The notes under the pieces: generated by a model
Told to the model about the DNA's origin: nothing
Databases searched by the model: none
The model's input: the letters and a program-made list of their open reading frames with translations, nothing else
Part shown: positions 1 to 11,359 of the stretch, piece by piece
Layout of the letters: every line of letters starts with the position of its first letter
Numbering within the stretch: the stretch's first letter is position 1
NCBI GenBank assembly: GCA_902806575.1
Contig: CADCXD010000011.1
Location: 2,914,001 to 2,978,000 of the forward strand
DNA: 64,000 nt
Source of the DNA: Jackrogersella multiformis
Lineage: Eukaryota; Ascomycota; Sordariomycetes; Xylariales; Hypoxylaceae
Reading direction: 5' to 3'
Translations under genes and position numbers: made by a program

Positions 1-347
1 CTCTGATGAGCTCACATTCCGCCGTCCAATAACACGCACGATTCTCCGAATTCGATGGCGCGATATCACTAGGGATGTTCTTATTTTGTATCATCTTGAT
101 GTCTACACTCGGCCTATGTTCACTCCGGCCAAGAACTTTTCACCAGCTGTAACATCATTAACATCACATATCACCATCGACCGATACCCGCTTAGCCGTC
201 GGTTCGTAAATATAAATAGCCCCTCATAGATGCTGCGGCAGTTGGTCGGTCTGCCCGGATTCTTTAATCTCTCGAACACCCAATTCTAGTTTTATAAAAT
301 CTTCGAAGATTGATAAAAAAGTATTTTAGGTACACATAGAAGACACT
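1..347 (+). promoter_or_regulatory. Upstream region of the NmrA-like gene with a TATA-like box
   Basis: No coding frame is convincing here. A TATAAATAG sequence lies at 211-219, about 130 nt before the ATG at 348, and is a plausible core promoter element. The stretch between them is AT-rich and would be the 5' leader. Nothing else was recognised. Confidence 0.4.
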
Positions 348-1422
348 ATGGCAAGCTCAATTAAGAACGTGGTTGTTGTTGGGGTGAGTAAACCCTTACC
401 TAGGCGAAGGACGCCGCGCTCAATACCTACTTAGGTAGATATTCACATGATGCTGACTACTATCATCACCTAGGCGTCCGGAAACCTTGGCAAGGCGGTT
501 GTCCAGGAGCTCCTCGAAGCTGGTTTCAATGTGACGGCATTGACGCGGGAGGACTCGACCTCTACTCTTCCGTCGAATGTGGTGTCTAAGAAGGTTGACT
601 ACCAGTCGGTCGAGTCGTTAACCTCTGCTCTTGGAGGACAAGATGCGGTGGTCTCCACCATCGCGTCCGTAGCCATCGGTAGCCAGAATGCATTAGTTGA
701 TGCTGCTGTTGCTGCTAAGGTAAAACGGTTCATTCCGTCAGAGTTCGGTATAAATACGAGAACCGCGGGCAACACAACAATCGGCAACATCCTTCAAACA
801 AAAATCAAGACCCTTGACTACATCATTGGCAAATCTAAAGAAAACCTATGGTTCACGTGGACCGGTGTTTCGACCGGGATATTCTTCGATTGGGTAAGTG
901 TAAATAATGTCATAGTATTCCAGCTTTAGCTATACGAAGACGATGAGTACAATGTTAACGGAGATATCAAATATCTAGGGACTCAAATATGGGGTGACTG
1001 GGTTCAACAAGGATACGAAAACTGCGCTCATCTATGACTCGGGAAACGAGCCTGTCCAGGCTTCGAACTTGGGGTTTATCGGCAAGGCCGTCGTCGCCAT
1101 CCTATCCCACCCAGATAAAACGGCTAACCAGTACCTCTCCATCGCGTCATTCAACCCTTCCCAGAACCAGATACTCGAGATCGTGGAAGCGGAGACAGGT
1201 GAGAAGTGGAAGGTAGAGCACGCTAGCACTTTGGATCAAGAAAAGGTCGGACTGGAGAAGCTGAGCAAGGGTGACTATAGCGCCTTCTCCAATCTTTTGC
1301 GGAGGCATGTCTATGGGGATGGTGCCAATCGCGCGGTCAGGGGAGAAGATAGCGCAAACGGATTACTTGGGCTACATGAAGAAGATCTGGAAGCAACTCT
1401 AAAGGAGTGGCTACATACCTAG
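348..1422 (+). CDS. NmrA-like / isoflavone-reductase-like NAD(P)-binding protein
   Basis: Exons 348-383, 474-893 and 979-1422 give 299 aa, the usual length for PCBER/isoflavone-reductase-like NmrA proteins. The N-terminus MASSIKNVVVVGASGNLGK is a Rossmann dinucleotide-binding loop, split by intron 1 (donor GTGAGT, acceptor ACCTAG). VKRFIPSEFG follows near residue 84. Intron 2 (894-978) joins FFDW to GLKYG, matching the family's conserved DWG region. The C-terminal half (GFIGKAVVAIL, then NQYLSIASF) is also typical. The substrate cannot be told; relatives reduce phenolic or isoflavonoid double bonds or act as redox-sensing regulators. The stop codon lies inside a copy of the dispersed CCTAGG motif, and so does the intron 1 acceptor. 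The gene converges with the CE15 gene. Confidence 0.85.
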
Positions 1423-1630
1423 GTAGGTAGCTAAATGCGAGTTACATATGTGTAGCATGGTATAGTGGTGCTCACAATTTTGATAAGTGGAACTGTTCGC
1501 GTATATACAAATTGAAAACTTGATAGGTAACTAGGTACCCAGGTGCAAATGTCTGCTTTTTCTTACTATCCGGCTTCATATCTGGCAGCATAGTATAGCT
1601 ACCTATGAGGGTTTCTTGATAGGCTCAAGT

Positions 1631-2821
1631 TTAAGCGAGGGCGGGAACCTGCCACGGAGCCCAGTCGGTAACAGCTACGGTTGCGCTGCTCTTCTCGACC
1701 ACAGGGGGCACAGTAGAACCAGCAAGCAAGAAGTAGTTGATGTAAGCTGTAAGATCGGATTGCTGAGAAGATGGGAACTGGCAATGGCTGTGGCCACCCA
1801 CGAGAGAAAATCCCATGTTGGTAGGTACGCCCAAAGCCTTGTAGATGAGACGACCAGCCTTCATGCATCCTGTCGTGCTGACGGGGCCCAGCCAGTCGAT
1901 ATCGTTCTCGAACGCTAGCAGACCTCGGGGAGCTACGAGAGCAGCTAACATGTGATGATCCTCAGGCATCGTGCTGGTCTTAGCAGTGTACGAATCGAGG
2001 TTCTTGCTGAACCATACATTCTCTCCGACGATCTCGCCGGCAGTTTGGATGTTCTTTCCTTTGCTGTGTTCGGAATCGGAGATACGCCAGCAAGCAGCAC
2101 CACCCGACCCGGATTCTTGCGGGAGGGTAAGAGCAATTCGGTTGGCTAAGGCACCGACGATGAAAGCACCCTTACCGTTACGGGAGCAACCCGTAGTTCC
2201 TAGCCTCTTGGGGTCGATACCGGTCGCGGCGGCACCTAGCTGCTCGAGACCATCGATGACACGATCGACACCCCAAGCCCACGCGGTTAAAGCACCGGCA
2301 GAGTGAGTGTTTCCGAAGAGCGTATAGAATGCACCTTGACCTCGAGAACTTCCCGAAGCTTGAGAGGCGAACTGGTCGTTGTTGAAACCGACAGTCCCGA
2401 CAGTTCCGGGGATAGGTAGCGATGAACCACCGATAGTAATAATAGCTGGTCCCGGGCTCGTGCTAGCCTTCTTGATGGAGGTGCTGATGGTTACCGACTT
2501 GGATCCTACGGTAACCTTGACAGACATCGTAGATCCTAACAATGAAGCTTCGACTTTGTCGGGAGGTGGGGGGTATACGCCTAGTTCGTATTGTTGGAGG
2601 AGCTTGCTGATCTCTTGCTGACGGCATGTCCAGTCATTTTTGCTGGCAACTTTCTTTCCATCTTCGAAGGTGAAAGGGTCGGGAAGCTGAGCATAGTTCA
2701 CAACTGGATAAGTATCCTTGAGAGAACAGTCGGTAGTGTTCTGGCGCTGGTAGATCTCCGCGTACGGTAGGGCACAGGCCGTGGAGCCCAACAAGAGGGC
2801 AGAAGTTAGACGGCGGACCAT
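1631..2821 (-). CDS. Glucuronoyl methylesterase, carbohydrate esterase family 15
   Basis: This single-exon gene encodes 396 aa. The first ~18 residues (MVRRLTSALLLGSTACA) form a secretion signal. The CE15 hallmark GCSRNGKGA places the nucleophile at Ser213. The acid Glu236 lies in LTLPQESGSGG, and His346 in GGHSHCQFP completes the triad. The spacing agrees with the family. There is no CBM1 module, so this is a bare catalytic domain. Such enzymes hydrolyse the ester between lignin alcohols and 4-O-methyl-glucuronic acid on xylan, uncoupling lignin from hemicellulose outside the cell. The start is the only upstream ATG before the signal sequence. It is transcribed divergently from an AA9 LPMO, which fits plant cell-wall attack. 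Confidence 0.95.
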   Translation of the reverse strand: MVRRLTSALLLGSTACALPYAEIYQRQNTTDCSLKDTYPVVNYAQLPDPFTFEDGKKVASKNDWTCRQQEISKLLQQYELGVYPPPPDKVEASLLGSTMSVKVTVGSKSVTISTSIKKASTSPGPAIITIGGSSLPIPGTVGTVGFNNDQFASQASGSSRGQGAFYTLFGNTHSAGALTAWAWGVDRVIDGLEQLGAAATGIDPKRLGTTGCSRNGKGAFIVGALANRIALTLPQESGSGGAACWRISDSEHSKGKNIQTAGEIVGENVWFSKNLDSYTAKTSTMPEDHHMLAALVAPRGLLAFENDIDWLGPVSTTGCMKAGRLIYKALGVPTNMGFSLVGGHSHCQFPSSQQSDLTAYINYFLLAGSTVPPVVEKSSATVAVTDWAPWQVPALA

Positions 2822-4058
2822 TTTCGGATGCGGTAAGGCTTGCGGGGAATTTAGGGGAAGAGCTTTTAGAGGGTGATGTGCTTCGTAAGTTAGTAAACGG
2901 CGGGCTCGAGGTACGGAGGCAACTCTTATACGCCGTCGAGCTAGGGTGCGGTTACGAAACAGGCCACACTCGCTCCTCTGCCCCTAGTCACTTCTTCGAT
3001 TTCCGGCTGATTGTTGCGTGCCTGAACTGGTCCGCCGTCGAATCTAGCGCAGATAGCTCTGGCCAAGTCTCGACGTCGAGGCGCGCTCCACTCGAAACAA
3101 TACAATAAACGACCCTATTTAGGATGACAGTAGCGCGCTTAAGTTTTCCCTATTGCTCGTGGCTAAGACAAGACCCCCTTGCACCGAGATCTGCTTGGCA
3201 CTTTGGGGATGATGGTGGACGAGCGTCTAGCATTGGAGCCTCCACGTCTCCAAATGTGGGGAGACTGGCTAATATGGCTAATATCGATGGCGTGGATGTG
3301 GGATCTCTATTAACTATGCGAGGTAGCATTAATATGATCATCGCTAATGTGCCAAGAAGGGAGACTCCCCCTCTCCCCCCCCGGGCACATATAAGGATAG
3401 GCAGCTCCTAGAAAAAAAAAGTACCTATCGTAGATATTCTCGACGCCGATGGATCTCACAGGTATTATATTGATATTTAAACGTCGAAATAGGGAGACGA
3501 CGAGGTGTTCCTAGGTATGAATAGTTAAGAAATAGATTTATTAGTGATCAATCTGATGATGGCTTTGTTTTCGTCGGCTCACCCAGTCTTCTCCCCCTTG
3601 CATAGAGTATATTAGGTTAATAAGCCAATTCCTCATCACCGGCATGACGTTACGAGTAGAGATGAAAAAATCACAGGGCATAGAACATGGCTAATTACTA
3701 AAACCCTATTCTTAGACCTTATGAAAACCGAAGACCCGAACTTGACAGTCTCGTAAATAGCCGGGCAGATAGGGTCACATCTAATTACCCCCTTGACGCT
3801 CCGAATTACCACTCGTGGTCAAATCGTCGCGCGATTACGTCTCCGAGTCTTATCGGAACCGTCTAGAGGATCTAGCCATATTTCCAAGATGGTTCAAATA
3901 CCTGGAACAAGAGAAGCAGGCTTCCCCAGGTTCTTGGCAGTCGGTAGTTATTGTGGTAGCCTTTACGAATATCCAGGTTCACGACGAGACCTTGGTGATG
4001 CCGCTTCGGACGTCAATTTCGTCAAAGGCGCCTCACTTCCGATAAGATATATCGTAAC
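2822..4058. promoter_or_regulatory. Divergent intergenic region between CE15 and AA9 genes
   Basis: This 1.24-kb spacer lies between the two divergent start codons and must hold both promoters. It has no convincing gene; short open frames at 3124-3411 and 3793-4080 lack any family resemblance or splice logic. Two tandem GGCTAATAT units (3267-3284) and a third GGCTAA (3689-3694) match the GGCTAA core recognised by XlnR/Xyr1 regulators. A pyrimidine-rich tract lies at 3363-3381. Confidence 0.45.
3256..3284 (+). promoter_or_regulatory. Candidate CreA plus XlnR/Xyr1-type site cluster
   Basis: GTGGGG at 3256-3261 fits the CreA consensus SYGGRG, and CTCCAC at 3240-3245 fits it on the other strand. 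Immediately downstream are two GGCTAA cores 9 nt apart (3267-3272 and 3276-3281). These short motifs also occur by chance; the tandem arrangement between two cell-wall-degrading genes is what makes them notable. Confidence 0.35.
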
Positions 4059-4999
4059 ATGGCGATTTCGCTTCTATTAACAGCTCTAGCGCTGTGTATT
4101 AGCTCGGTCGTCGCTCATGGCGGCCTTGCGAACTACACAGTGGGCGATGCTTGGTTCAGGGGGTAAGATCCTCAGGTTGCTAAGGTGGCTAACGTTGTGT
4201 GCCTAATCGCAAAATGTAAAGAACCTATAGCTAAAAATAATTAATTACAGATACAGCCCGGACGAACCATTGAAGGATCAAGAGGGTCAGCCTTGGATGG
4301 TCCAAAGAGTATGGGCGAGTATTGACCCTATCTTCTTCGTAAACGATACCGGTCTTGCATGCAACAACCCGGGAACGGCACCGCCATCGTATATCCCAAT
4401 AGCAGCTGGAGACAACATCACCGCCGTCTATTGGTATTGGCTGCACCCTTACGGACCTATGTCGGTATGGCTTGCCGACTGCGGGACGTCCTGCGAAGAC
4501 GTCGACGTAAACGACTTGAATTTCTTCAAAATTTGGGAGGTAGGCTTGCTAGAGGGAAATATCGTAGAAGGAATCTGGTATCAAAAACAGTTCCAGAACT
4601 GGGATGGGTCTCCAGATCTTTGGTCCGTCACGATTCCAGCAACGATCAAGCCGGGACTCTACATCATCCGGCACGAAATTTTGAGTATCCACATCGAGAA
4701 CAAGCCGCAGTTCTATCCAGAATGCGCACATCTAAACATTACGGGCACTGGAACGGCGGTGCCGTCGCCCGAGTACTTTGCCAAGTTTCCTGGGTCCTAC
4801 AAGGAAGATGGTAAGCAAATTTATACGGATCCATTGGCAGCGACTAAATAGTTTTAGACCCATCAATTAGAATCGATATCTACTCGGACGCGGTGAAGAC
4901 AGAGACGGTGAGGATCAGCTAGATTCGTTTGCGGCAGCGCAATTCTAACACGGCATGCAGAATTATACGATCCCGGGTCCGCCGGTATGGGATGGGTAA
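4059..4999 (+). CDS. AA9 lytic polysaccharide monooxygenase
   Basis: Exons 4059-4162, 4251-4810, 4858-4907 and 4961-4999 give 250 aa. A 19-residue signal peptide ends in SSVVA, leaving His20 (HGGLANY) as the mature N-terminal histidine of the copper brace. The second copper histidine is in YWLHPYGP. The conserved RHEILSIH stretch and the Gln and Tyr of QFYPEC follow, then the ITGTG segment. The last two exons recover the family's C-terminal DIYSDAVK and YTIPGPPVW sequences; without them the frame stops early at 4851. There is no CBM1 domain. AA9 enzymes oxidatively cleave cellulose or related glucans using copper. The gene is divergent from CE15 and convergent with the ABC transporter. Confidence 0.93.
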
Positions 5000-5285
5000 G
5001 TTGTTGATATATACACACATTGGATATATGCTAACAGCTTAAAGCCTGGTGAACAAATACTGCCAGGAATGCTGATAGCTTTCCCTGACGCCTTTACGTA
5101 ATTAGCAATAAACCAGCGAGAGGACCATTGGATTTATTTATCCTCGTGTACTTGTTAACAAGAATCCCTAGGGCAGTCATGTAGAAAACCGCCATGTAAG
5201 GCCCATTCATGTATGTGTTTATAAACGTGAAGCCAATCAAGAGGAGAAGAAGGCGATTCGGTGTTGTGTTTCAACCCAAACGCCC

Positions 5286-8200
5286 TCAGTCTCCTCTACG
5301 CTCCTTTCTTCGCGAGGGTCCGCCGAATGGGCTTGTAAGCGGGCTCATAAGCCCGGTAGACGGTCCTCGGTCGTCTGCCCAGTATGTATCTCGGAGACCG
5401 ACCCACCTAGGCGTCGTAGCGGAATAATTCACATCAGGTACGTCTGTTACGCGAAGTGGAAGGTCATCTTCGATAATCCCGCCGGCCCTTCCCCCTGCCA
5501 TGTTTGGGTTCCGTCGCCCCTCTAAGCTCTCGTCACCATTGTCGCCGGTCCAAAACCCGTCACTCACGAGCTCGGTAAATTTACCGTTCTTCGTAAGTAA
5601 TTCGTCATAAGACCCATATTCCACTACTCGTCCCTGGTCAACTACGACAATGCGATCTGCGATGCGCATCATTTCCTTGCTGTGTGTGATTACAATAACG
5701 GACAGCCCTTGATGCCTCGCGGGATGGGCAGCTGAGATATCGAAACTACTTCCTCCATCGTAGACGCCAGTCATGGCAGACAGCATTAGAGATTCTATCG
5801 TGTGCCTCACCGCCTCTGCACTCTCCACGTCTAATGCGCTTGTCGGTTCGTCAAGCACTAGCAGCCTCGGTCTCCGGGCCAGGGCCCTCGCAATGCAAAT
5901 TCTCTGGGTCTGCCCGCCGCTAAGCGCCTGTCCACCATCACCAACTACTGTGTCGTATCCGGCAGCTAAGCTATGAACGAAATCTTGAATCCCAGCTTCT
6001 TTAGCTGCGCGCTCGAGATATGCTGGGGCGCGCAGAGGCGAGTCCTCCGGCAAGCCATAGAAGATATTCGCCGCAAGGCTACCGGGGAATAGAAACGGAG
6101 CTTGAGGGACGTATCCGATATGGCTCCGCAAACTAGACACACTTATCTGAGAAGCTGGGGTTGATGCGAAGGTCAATGTGTGGTTGCCATCCTTCCATTT
6201 CCCACCTGGCGGGTCCGGTGCGTATAGACCTAGAATTACGGATGCAATGGTGCTCTTGCCGCACCCTGAAGGGCCGACGATGGCGGTCGACGTTCCGGCG
6301 TCGAAACGGAGAGAGAGGTTTCGAAGCACGGCCAGGTTCGTCGACGGGTAAGTAAAAGACAAATTCTTCATCCGAATAGGGAAAGGATTTATAAGCTTGG
6401 TCCTGCCTTTCGATTCGTGGGAAGCTCCCATAGGCAAGTTCGCATAATACAAAAGCTGATAAGCAGTAGCCTGTGCAGCAGCAATGCTCGGGACGGAATT
6501 TAGTATATTGGAGGCGGTGGTGAGACCGAGGACGAGCAAGTTGACAACCTGTAGAATAGTATGTACTGTGACTTCTCTATCGACAGCCAGGAGGACAGTT
6601 GCGTACCAAAATATCAAAGCCATCATAAACCAGAATATGGACTGCCAGCAAGCGAACAAGGCAGCCGTCCAGATTGCTTTTCTAACTCCAAGACCAAAAG
6701 CCTTTTCCGTAGAGGCGTCGTGCTTTTCGGAGAAGAACCGTTCTAACGTCAAGGATCGGACGACTCGTATGTTAAGAAATGTCTCGGTTAAAACTGCGAC
6801 CACCTGTTCGGTAGCTTCGTTACATCTGGTCTCCCACTTTTGAGAAACAGAGGCGTAGCCTTTTGTCGCTGCGATGAGTAGCGGAGCGCTACCGAGGCTT
6901 ACCAGGGTGAGCTTCCACGAGATGATTAAAGCCCATATGATGGTGCTGAAAATCATGACGACGACGACAAGTAGCTGAGGAGCGAATCGCCCGACAAGGT
7001 TCCTCATCTCTTCGGCATTACGGTCCATACATTCATTAATGCGGATTACCGAATGTTTCGGCTTTTCGAACCATACCTTCGGCTGTCGTATGATTTTGTT
7101 TAAGGCTCGCATCCTCAAGGCATTAACCCAGGCCTGGCTAGCCCGTTGCATCAGATATTGACTCAAAAATGTCGAGAGAGCTCCCGTGATAGCTATGGCC
7201 AGCAATAATAGCGCCCATCTTTGACCTAGAGCCATTTTGTCTCCGGTAGAATATAGTACTGCCAGGAGGTTCGCGAATACGACAGAAAACGCCGGGACGG
7301 AACCCGCGACGACGACACATGCGACGAACCCGACGACCAAGAAAATCCTTTCGTTCATAGCCAAGCATGGCCAAACTGTCTTGTAGATGGCCACCAGAGA
7401 CAGGGTTTCTGTCATCTCTGCTTCCCGCTTCACCTCGTCGATGCTATCATCGTCATCGTCATCGTGCGGCTTATAGGTGCCCACAGGAACATCGCCAGCT
7501 CTCAAGGCGAGTCGGTCTTTGTGTGCAGCACCACTGCGGTTATCTTGTACCCTATCTCCCAGTTCTTGAAGTCTTATGATGCTCGATTTCTTTGTTGCCA
7601 CCAGCTTCCGACGAGACTCGGCTCCGGGCGGCCGACGATGCCCCGATCTCCACGAAGTCGAAAGCCGTCTTCCAAGCGATTCAACGGCATGTGAAACTAT
7701 GCCCTGATTTGATATTTCGCCTGACTGAGGTCTAGCCTGGCCAACCTCCTCATCCCGGTTTAGAAATTGCTGAGCCTGCTGCAAGACCGAGGCCCCAACA
7801 CCCAGCGTAGTCCTATGTGACAGGTATTGAGGGCCATCTCGCCTTTCGAACGGCCAGAAAAACGTATGACGTCTTTTGGGAGAAACACTTCTTGGTCGAG
7901 AGAAGTTGATTACTTCTTCATTTGGGGAGTCCATCTCGTCAGTTACAAAAGCCGCTAGCGTGGCAAACACGCCGTCTCTTTGCTTCTGCAGATCTTTACG
8001 GTAGCCTGCTTGTACCACGCATGCATCGTCCACCACATATACGAAATCATGATTCTTGATCTGGGCAACTTCGTGCGTGATGATGATAGTGGTCTTTCCT
8101 CGCCGCCACTGCCTGATTGCGTCGACAACTAAACTTCGGCTCACTGGATCAAGTCCGCTAGTAACTTCATCAAGGATCAGCACTGGCGTATCGCGTAGTT

Positions 8201-9890
8201 TTGCCCTTGCAACAGCTAGTCGTTGCTTCTGGCCTCCGCTTAGATCGTGACCGCCAGTACTGCCCACGTACGTATCGAGACCGTTGGGTAGGGAAGCTAT
8301 CGTCGACTGGAGTAGGGCTGTCTCGCACGCAGCCTCGATTTCTTCTCTGGACACTTGCGTTGGGTTTCGGCAGCCCATTGCCACGTTCATGGAAAAAGTA
8401 TCGTTAAATAGCACGCTCGTCTGCTGGATTAGCGTGATGTGCTCCCGCAACCATCCGACGTCGAGAGTCTTGAGTGCGTTTCCGTCAACCAGGATGTTAC
8501 CGCTGAGGGGTTCGTAAAGATTTATGAGTAAATTACCCAACGTACTCTTTCCCGAGCCGCTTCTCCCCACGACGAAAGATAACCGGCCTGCTTCGAAGGA
8601 AAAAGAAACCTTGTCCAATACAACCGTGGACGGGTTGGACGGATAGGCGAAGCTGACCTTTGGAAAGTCGAAACGCGTTAGTTCTAGGGAAGAGCCGAGA
8701 TATAAATGGTTCGGATGAGAAGGGGGAATAAAAGACTCACATCGCTGAATTTAATATCGCCACGACACCCCTCTGGGCGGAGGCTACCGTTCATTCGGTG
8801 GACCTTTCGTCCACTCTCAAAATCGCCAACGATAGAATCCAGAGCTTGACCGGCAGACATACCTCTTGCTAAAGCCATGTACATCGGTACAAAGGCCTCA
8901 AAGGCCTGCAACGCCGCTAGAGCCGCGTAGAAGGTCGTCATGACATTTCCCGGACTCAATCCTTGGTCGACCAGGACGACACCATAATAAAACCCGATGA
9001 CGAACATCACATCTATCCACAATCTAACGTAGCCTAGCTGTAACGCGCCCGCTCTAGCCTGGATCATAAACCTATCCATAGAGCGTCGGATGGCCTGAAG
9101 ATATTGCCATATTTCGTGGTCGCTGGCATTAAAAACCTTTACGAGGTCAATTGCGGCGATGGCCGATATTGCGTATTTGGACGCTCGACTGAGCTCTTGC
9201 TTCTGTTCTTGTATGGCTCTTTTTAGGGTACGGCTAAGCACAGCAAGCACTACGACGGAGATAGGTACGGTAGCAAGAAGCACCAGAGTGAGCTTCCACG
9301 AACCTCGGAAAGCCACGACTAGACTTGCAACCGATGTGGCTATCTCTGCCACCAGAGAACCGAGAGCCACCGACGATGCCATCTGAAGTTCTCGGGTTTG
9401 GCTGTCGAAACAGTCAGCGATTTGCGTTTGCATCAAAATCTTTCAAGAGGGAGGGAGGGTTTTACGTTTGCATCCGTACGAGCAGGCTAGCAACTCCATC
9501 TTCCTGCCCATCGAACCATTCCATATCCTTTCTCAGCAAGGCACTAAATACTCTTTGGCGGATGGTTCTTGCTTGGAGCTCACTGAAGAGGATCCAAGAA
9601 AACATAAAAGCAAGGTTGACAATCCATCCCGCGCCGCCGATGAGAGCTAGGACGATACACCAGGAAGAAACCTGGGCTAGAGTATCTGGCCCGTTTAATT
9701 GCCCCGACCCAAACTCGGAAATGACCTCAAAAATCTTTCCGATGAGGATGGCTAATGATGTCCTTAGAGCACCTGAAAATAAGGATGATATCACGCCCGC
9801 CGCCAATGGACCGCAGTGCTGCCAAGTTGTAAAAGAAAACAAATGTTTGAGGGATGGAGATTGTTGTCTTTTCTGCTGTCCGGAATCCAT
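5286..9890 (-). CDS. Full-length ABC-B (MDR/Ste6-type) transporter
   Basis: Exons 9890-9466, 9401-8741 and 8657-5286 give about 1485 aa in the order TMD1-NBD1-TMD2-NBD2. NBD1 has Walker A GRSGSGKST, signature LSGGQKQR and Walker B VLILDEVTSGLD. NBD2 has GPSGCGKST, LSGGQTQR and LLVLDEPTSALD, so both ATP sites look intact. Intron 1 (9402-9465) restores LLVRMQTQTRELQM; intron 2 (8658-8740) restores DVSFAYPS ahead of NBD1. The first in-frame ATG is at 9890. A charged linker of roughly 200 residues with an aspartate run separates the halves. The layout and TMD1 sequence resemble fungal a-pheromone/Ste6 and AtrD-like exporters, but the substrate (lipopeptide pheromone, drug or metabolite) cannot be settled from sequence alone. 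Confidence 0.92.
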
Positions 9891-10673
9891 CTTGAAGGAT
9901 TGATGGATTAGGCACTTTACCAAACTAATTATAGGTCCAAAGGTGTTGAGTTAGAAGACATATATAATTGGCTCTTCGCTTCTCTGGTACGCAGGTAGAT
10001 ACGACATCGCTTGTTGGTACCTAAAAGTTTTGCTTACTCGCGCTACCTGTGAAGAGAAATCAATATTATTATCACCTAAACAATCCACTAGTAATATTCT
10101 GAACTGACCTTCTCGGTGGCAATGAGCTTTGTTTATATTCTAGCCTTTGTGATTGCAAATAACACGTCCTAACACGTCTAGACCAAGAGCGAAAAGGGGG
10201 GAGAGGGGACAATGGAAATTTCAAAGTAGATTTTTCGGGTTTGAAAAGAGGGTTGAAAAGAGAAAAATATCAAGTATAGAAGAGGTATTCAGTAATTCAC
10301 TTGGACCTAACGCCTGACGGCCTTTTCCCATTCAGTCCCATTCGTTCATTTATGCTTCTATCCACGCATTGCTATGGTTCGAATTCCGAGTCTCGACGAA
10401 AGCAGACGGACCCCATATGCCCTTTTAATTAACGCTCAAGATACTCACTTTGCCAGCGAGCCCCAGGGAACTATCTTCGCCTCAATCCGTTGCTCCATGC
10501 CGAGCTTTTAGCAAAAAGCTATGGACCCTTGGGCTCTAATCTGGGTATCATAATGAACAAGTGAATGTTCGGCATCGGTTACCTACCTGATACCCTAGGT
10601 AGGTAGGCACCTACCTACCTCCTTAAGTACCATGGTATCGTACCTCGGCAGGTAGTCAATCAAGGTGATGCTC
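9891..10673. other. Intergenic region, no gene seen
   Basis: This region lies upstream of the ABC gene and downstream of the PBDC1-like gene. It has no supportable coding frame. A dense cluster of the CCTACC/CCTAGG motif lies at about 10581-10621. A GGTTCGAATTCC stretch near 10375 resembles a tRNA B box, but no A box or cloverleaf accompanies it. Confidence 0.5.
10581..10621. repeat. Cluster of the dispersed CCTACC/CCTAGG motif
   Basis: This short imperfect inverted repeat is made of ACCTACCTGATA, CCCTAGGTAGGTAGG and CACCTACCTACCT. It is one of dozens of such clusters confined almost entirely to intergenic DNA of this window. Confidence 0.7.
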
Positions 10674-11359
10674 CTATGCCTTAGCCTTCTCGTAGATCCA
10701 GTCATTCAGACCAGCCTTGTTTCTCGCTATCTCTACGGCGTAGAACTGCATCCTAGGGACTAGAACACAAAAAAAAACCATTAGCAGGAGTGCACAGTCA
10801 TTCGAGATTTGAGAGAGCCTTGGAGCGGTACCGAATATTGTCGTGTCCTGTTCGTACTCGACTTGGGGACTCGTTCGCAACATGGTACCGAAGTTGTAAT
10901 CATCAACTCTCTTATCATATGCCATCATGAACTTGCGCCATCGTCCCTTTCCTGTCTTGCTCTTCAACTCGTTCTCGTCGATGGTTGCCGCAGGATCGAA
11001 GTCGGGAAACTCGGATTTAAGATGGGTGTAGATCTCTTCATCCATCTTAGTCAGTCGTAAGGATGAACCTTTGACCTTCTCGAGGATGGCCCAATAGGTT
11101 TCTAAGTGCTGCACCGCTGCACGCGCGGTCATCCAAGGTCAGAACATCCATGACGACAATGCGATTGCGTTTCTGGGACTGGGGATCGCGAACCTTTGAC
11201 TGCGAACTGCTTCTCAATCTGTTACCGAGTCAATCTACGTCAGTCATTCGAGTCGAGTCAATGAGGTAATCTTACGTCCTCGAGATTGTCGGCATTCTTT
11301 GCATCAAAGTCCTTCGGAACGGGACCTGAAATCTTTGTGAATTCGTCCATTGGGTCCAT
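10674..11359 (-). CDS. PBDC1 / Ypl225w-family protein (polysaccharide biosynthesis domain-containing)
   Basis: Exons 11359-11276, 11218-11194, 11116-10832 and 10759-10674 give 159 aa, the normal size of this small conserved eukaryotic family. The spliced N-terminus FDAKNADNLEDIEKQFAVKA runs into VQHLETYWAILEKVKGSSLR, the best conserved stretch. The fourth exon supplies VPRMQFYAVEIARN and KAGLND near the C-terminus. The second exon is only 25 nt long. Despite the 'polysaccharide biosynthesis' domain name, the yeast member Ypl225w (Chp1) is a cytosolic chaperone for newly made eEF1A, so a translation-related role is the better guess. Confidence 0.9.

Noticed and set aside
3793..4080. Two overlapping open frames before AA9
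   Set aside because: No recognisable domain; they end at or run past the AA9 start and lie in promoter DNA.
4270..4851. AA9 gene ending at 4851
   Set aside because: That end ignores two introns; splicing at 4811 and 4908 restores the conserved C-terminus and a stop at 4997-4999.
9325..9903. 192-codon plus-strand open frame
   Set aside because: Antisense to the first exons and intron 1 of the ABC transporter; no conserved feature.
10370..10390. tRNA-like B box (GGTTCGAATTCC)
   Set aside because: No A box at the right distance and no cloverleaf can be folded.
10581..10621. CRISPR-like repeat cluster
   Set aside because: Repeats are 6-10 nt, overlapping and without uniform spacers; they belong to the dispersed CCTAGG motif, and the host is a eukaryote.
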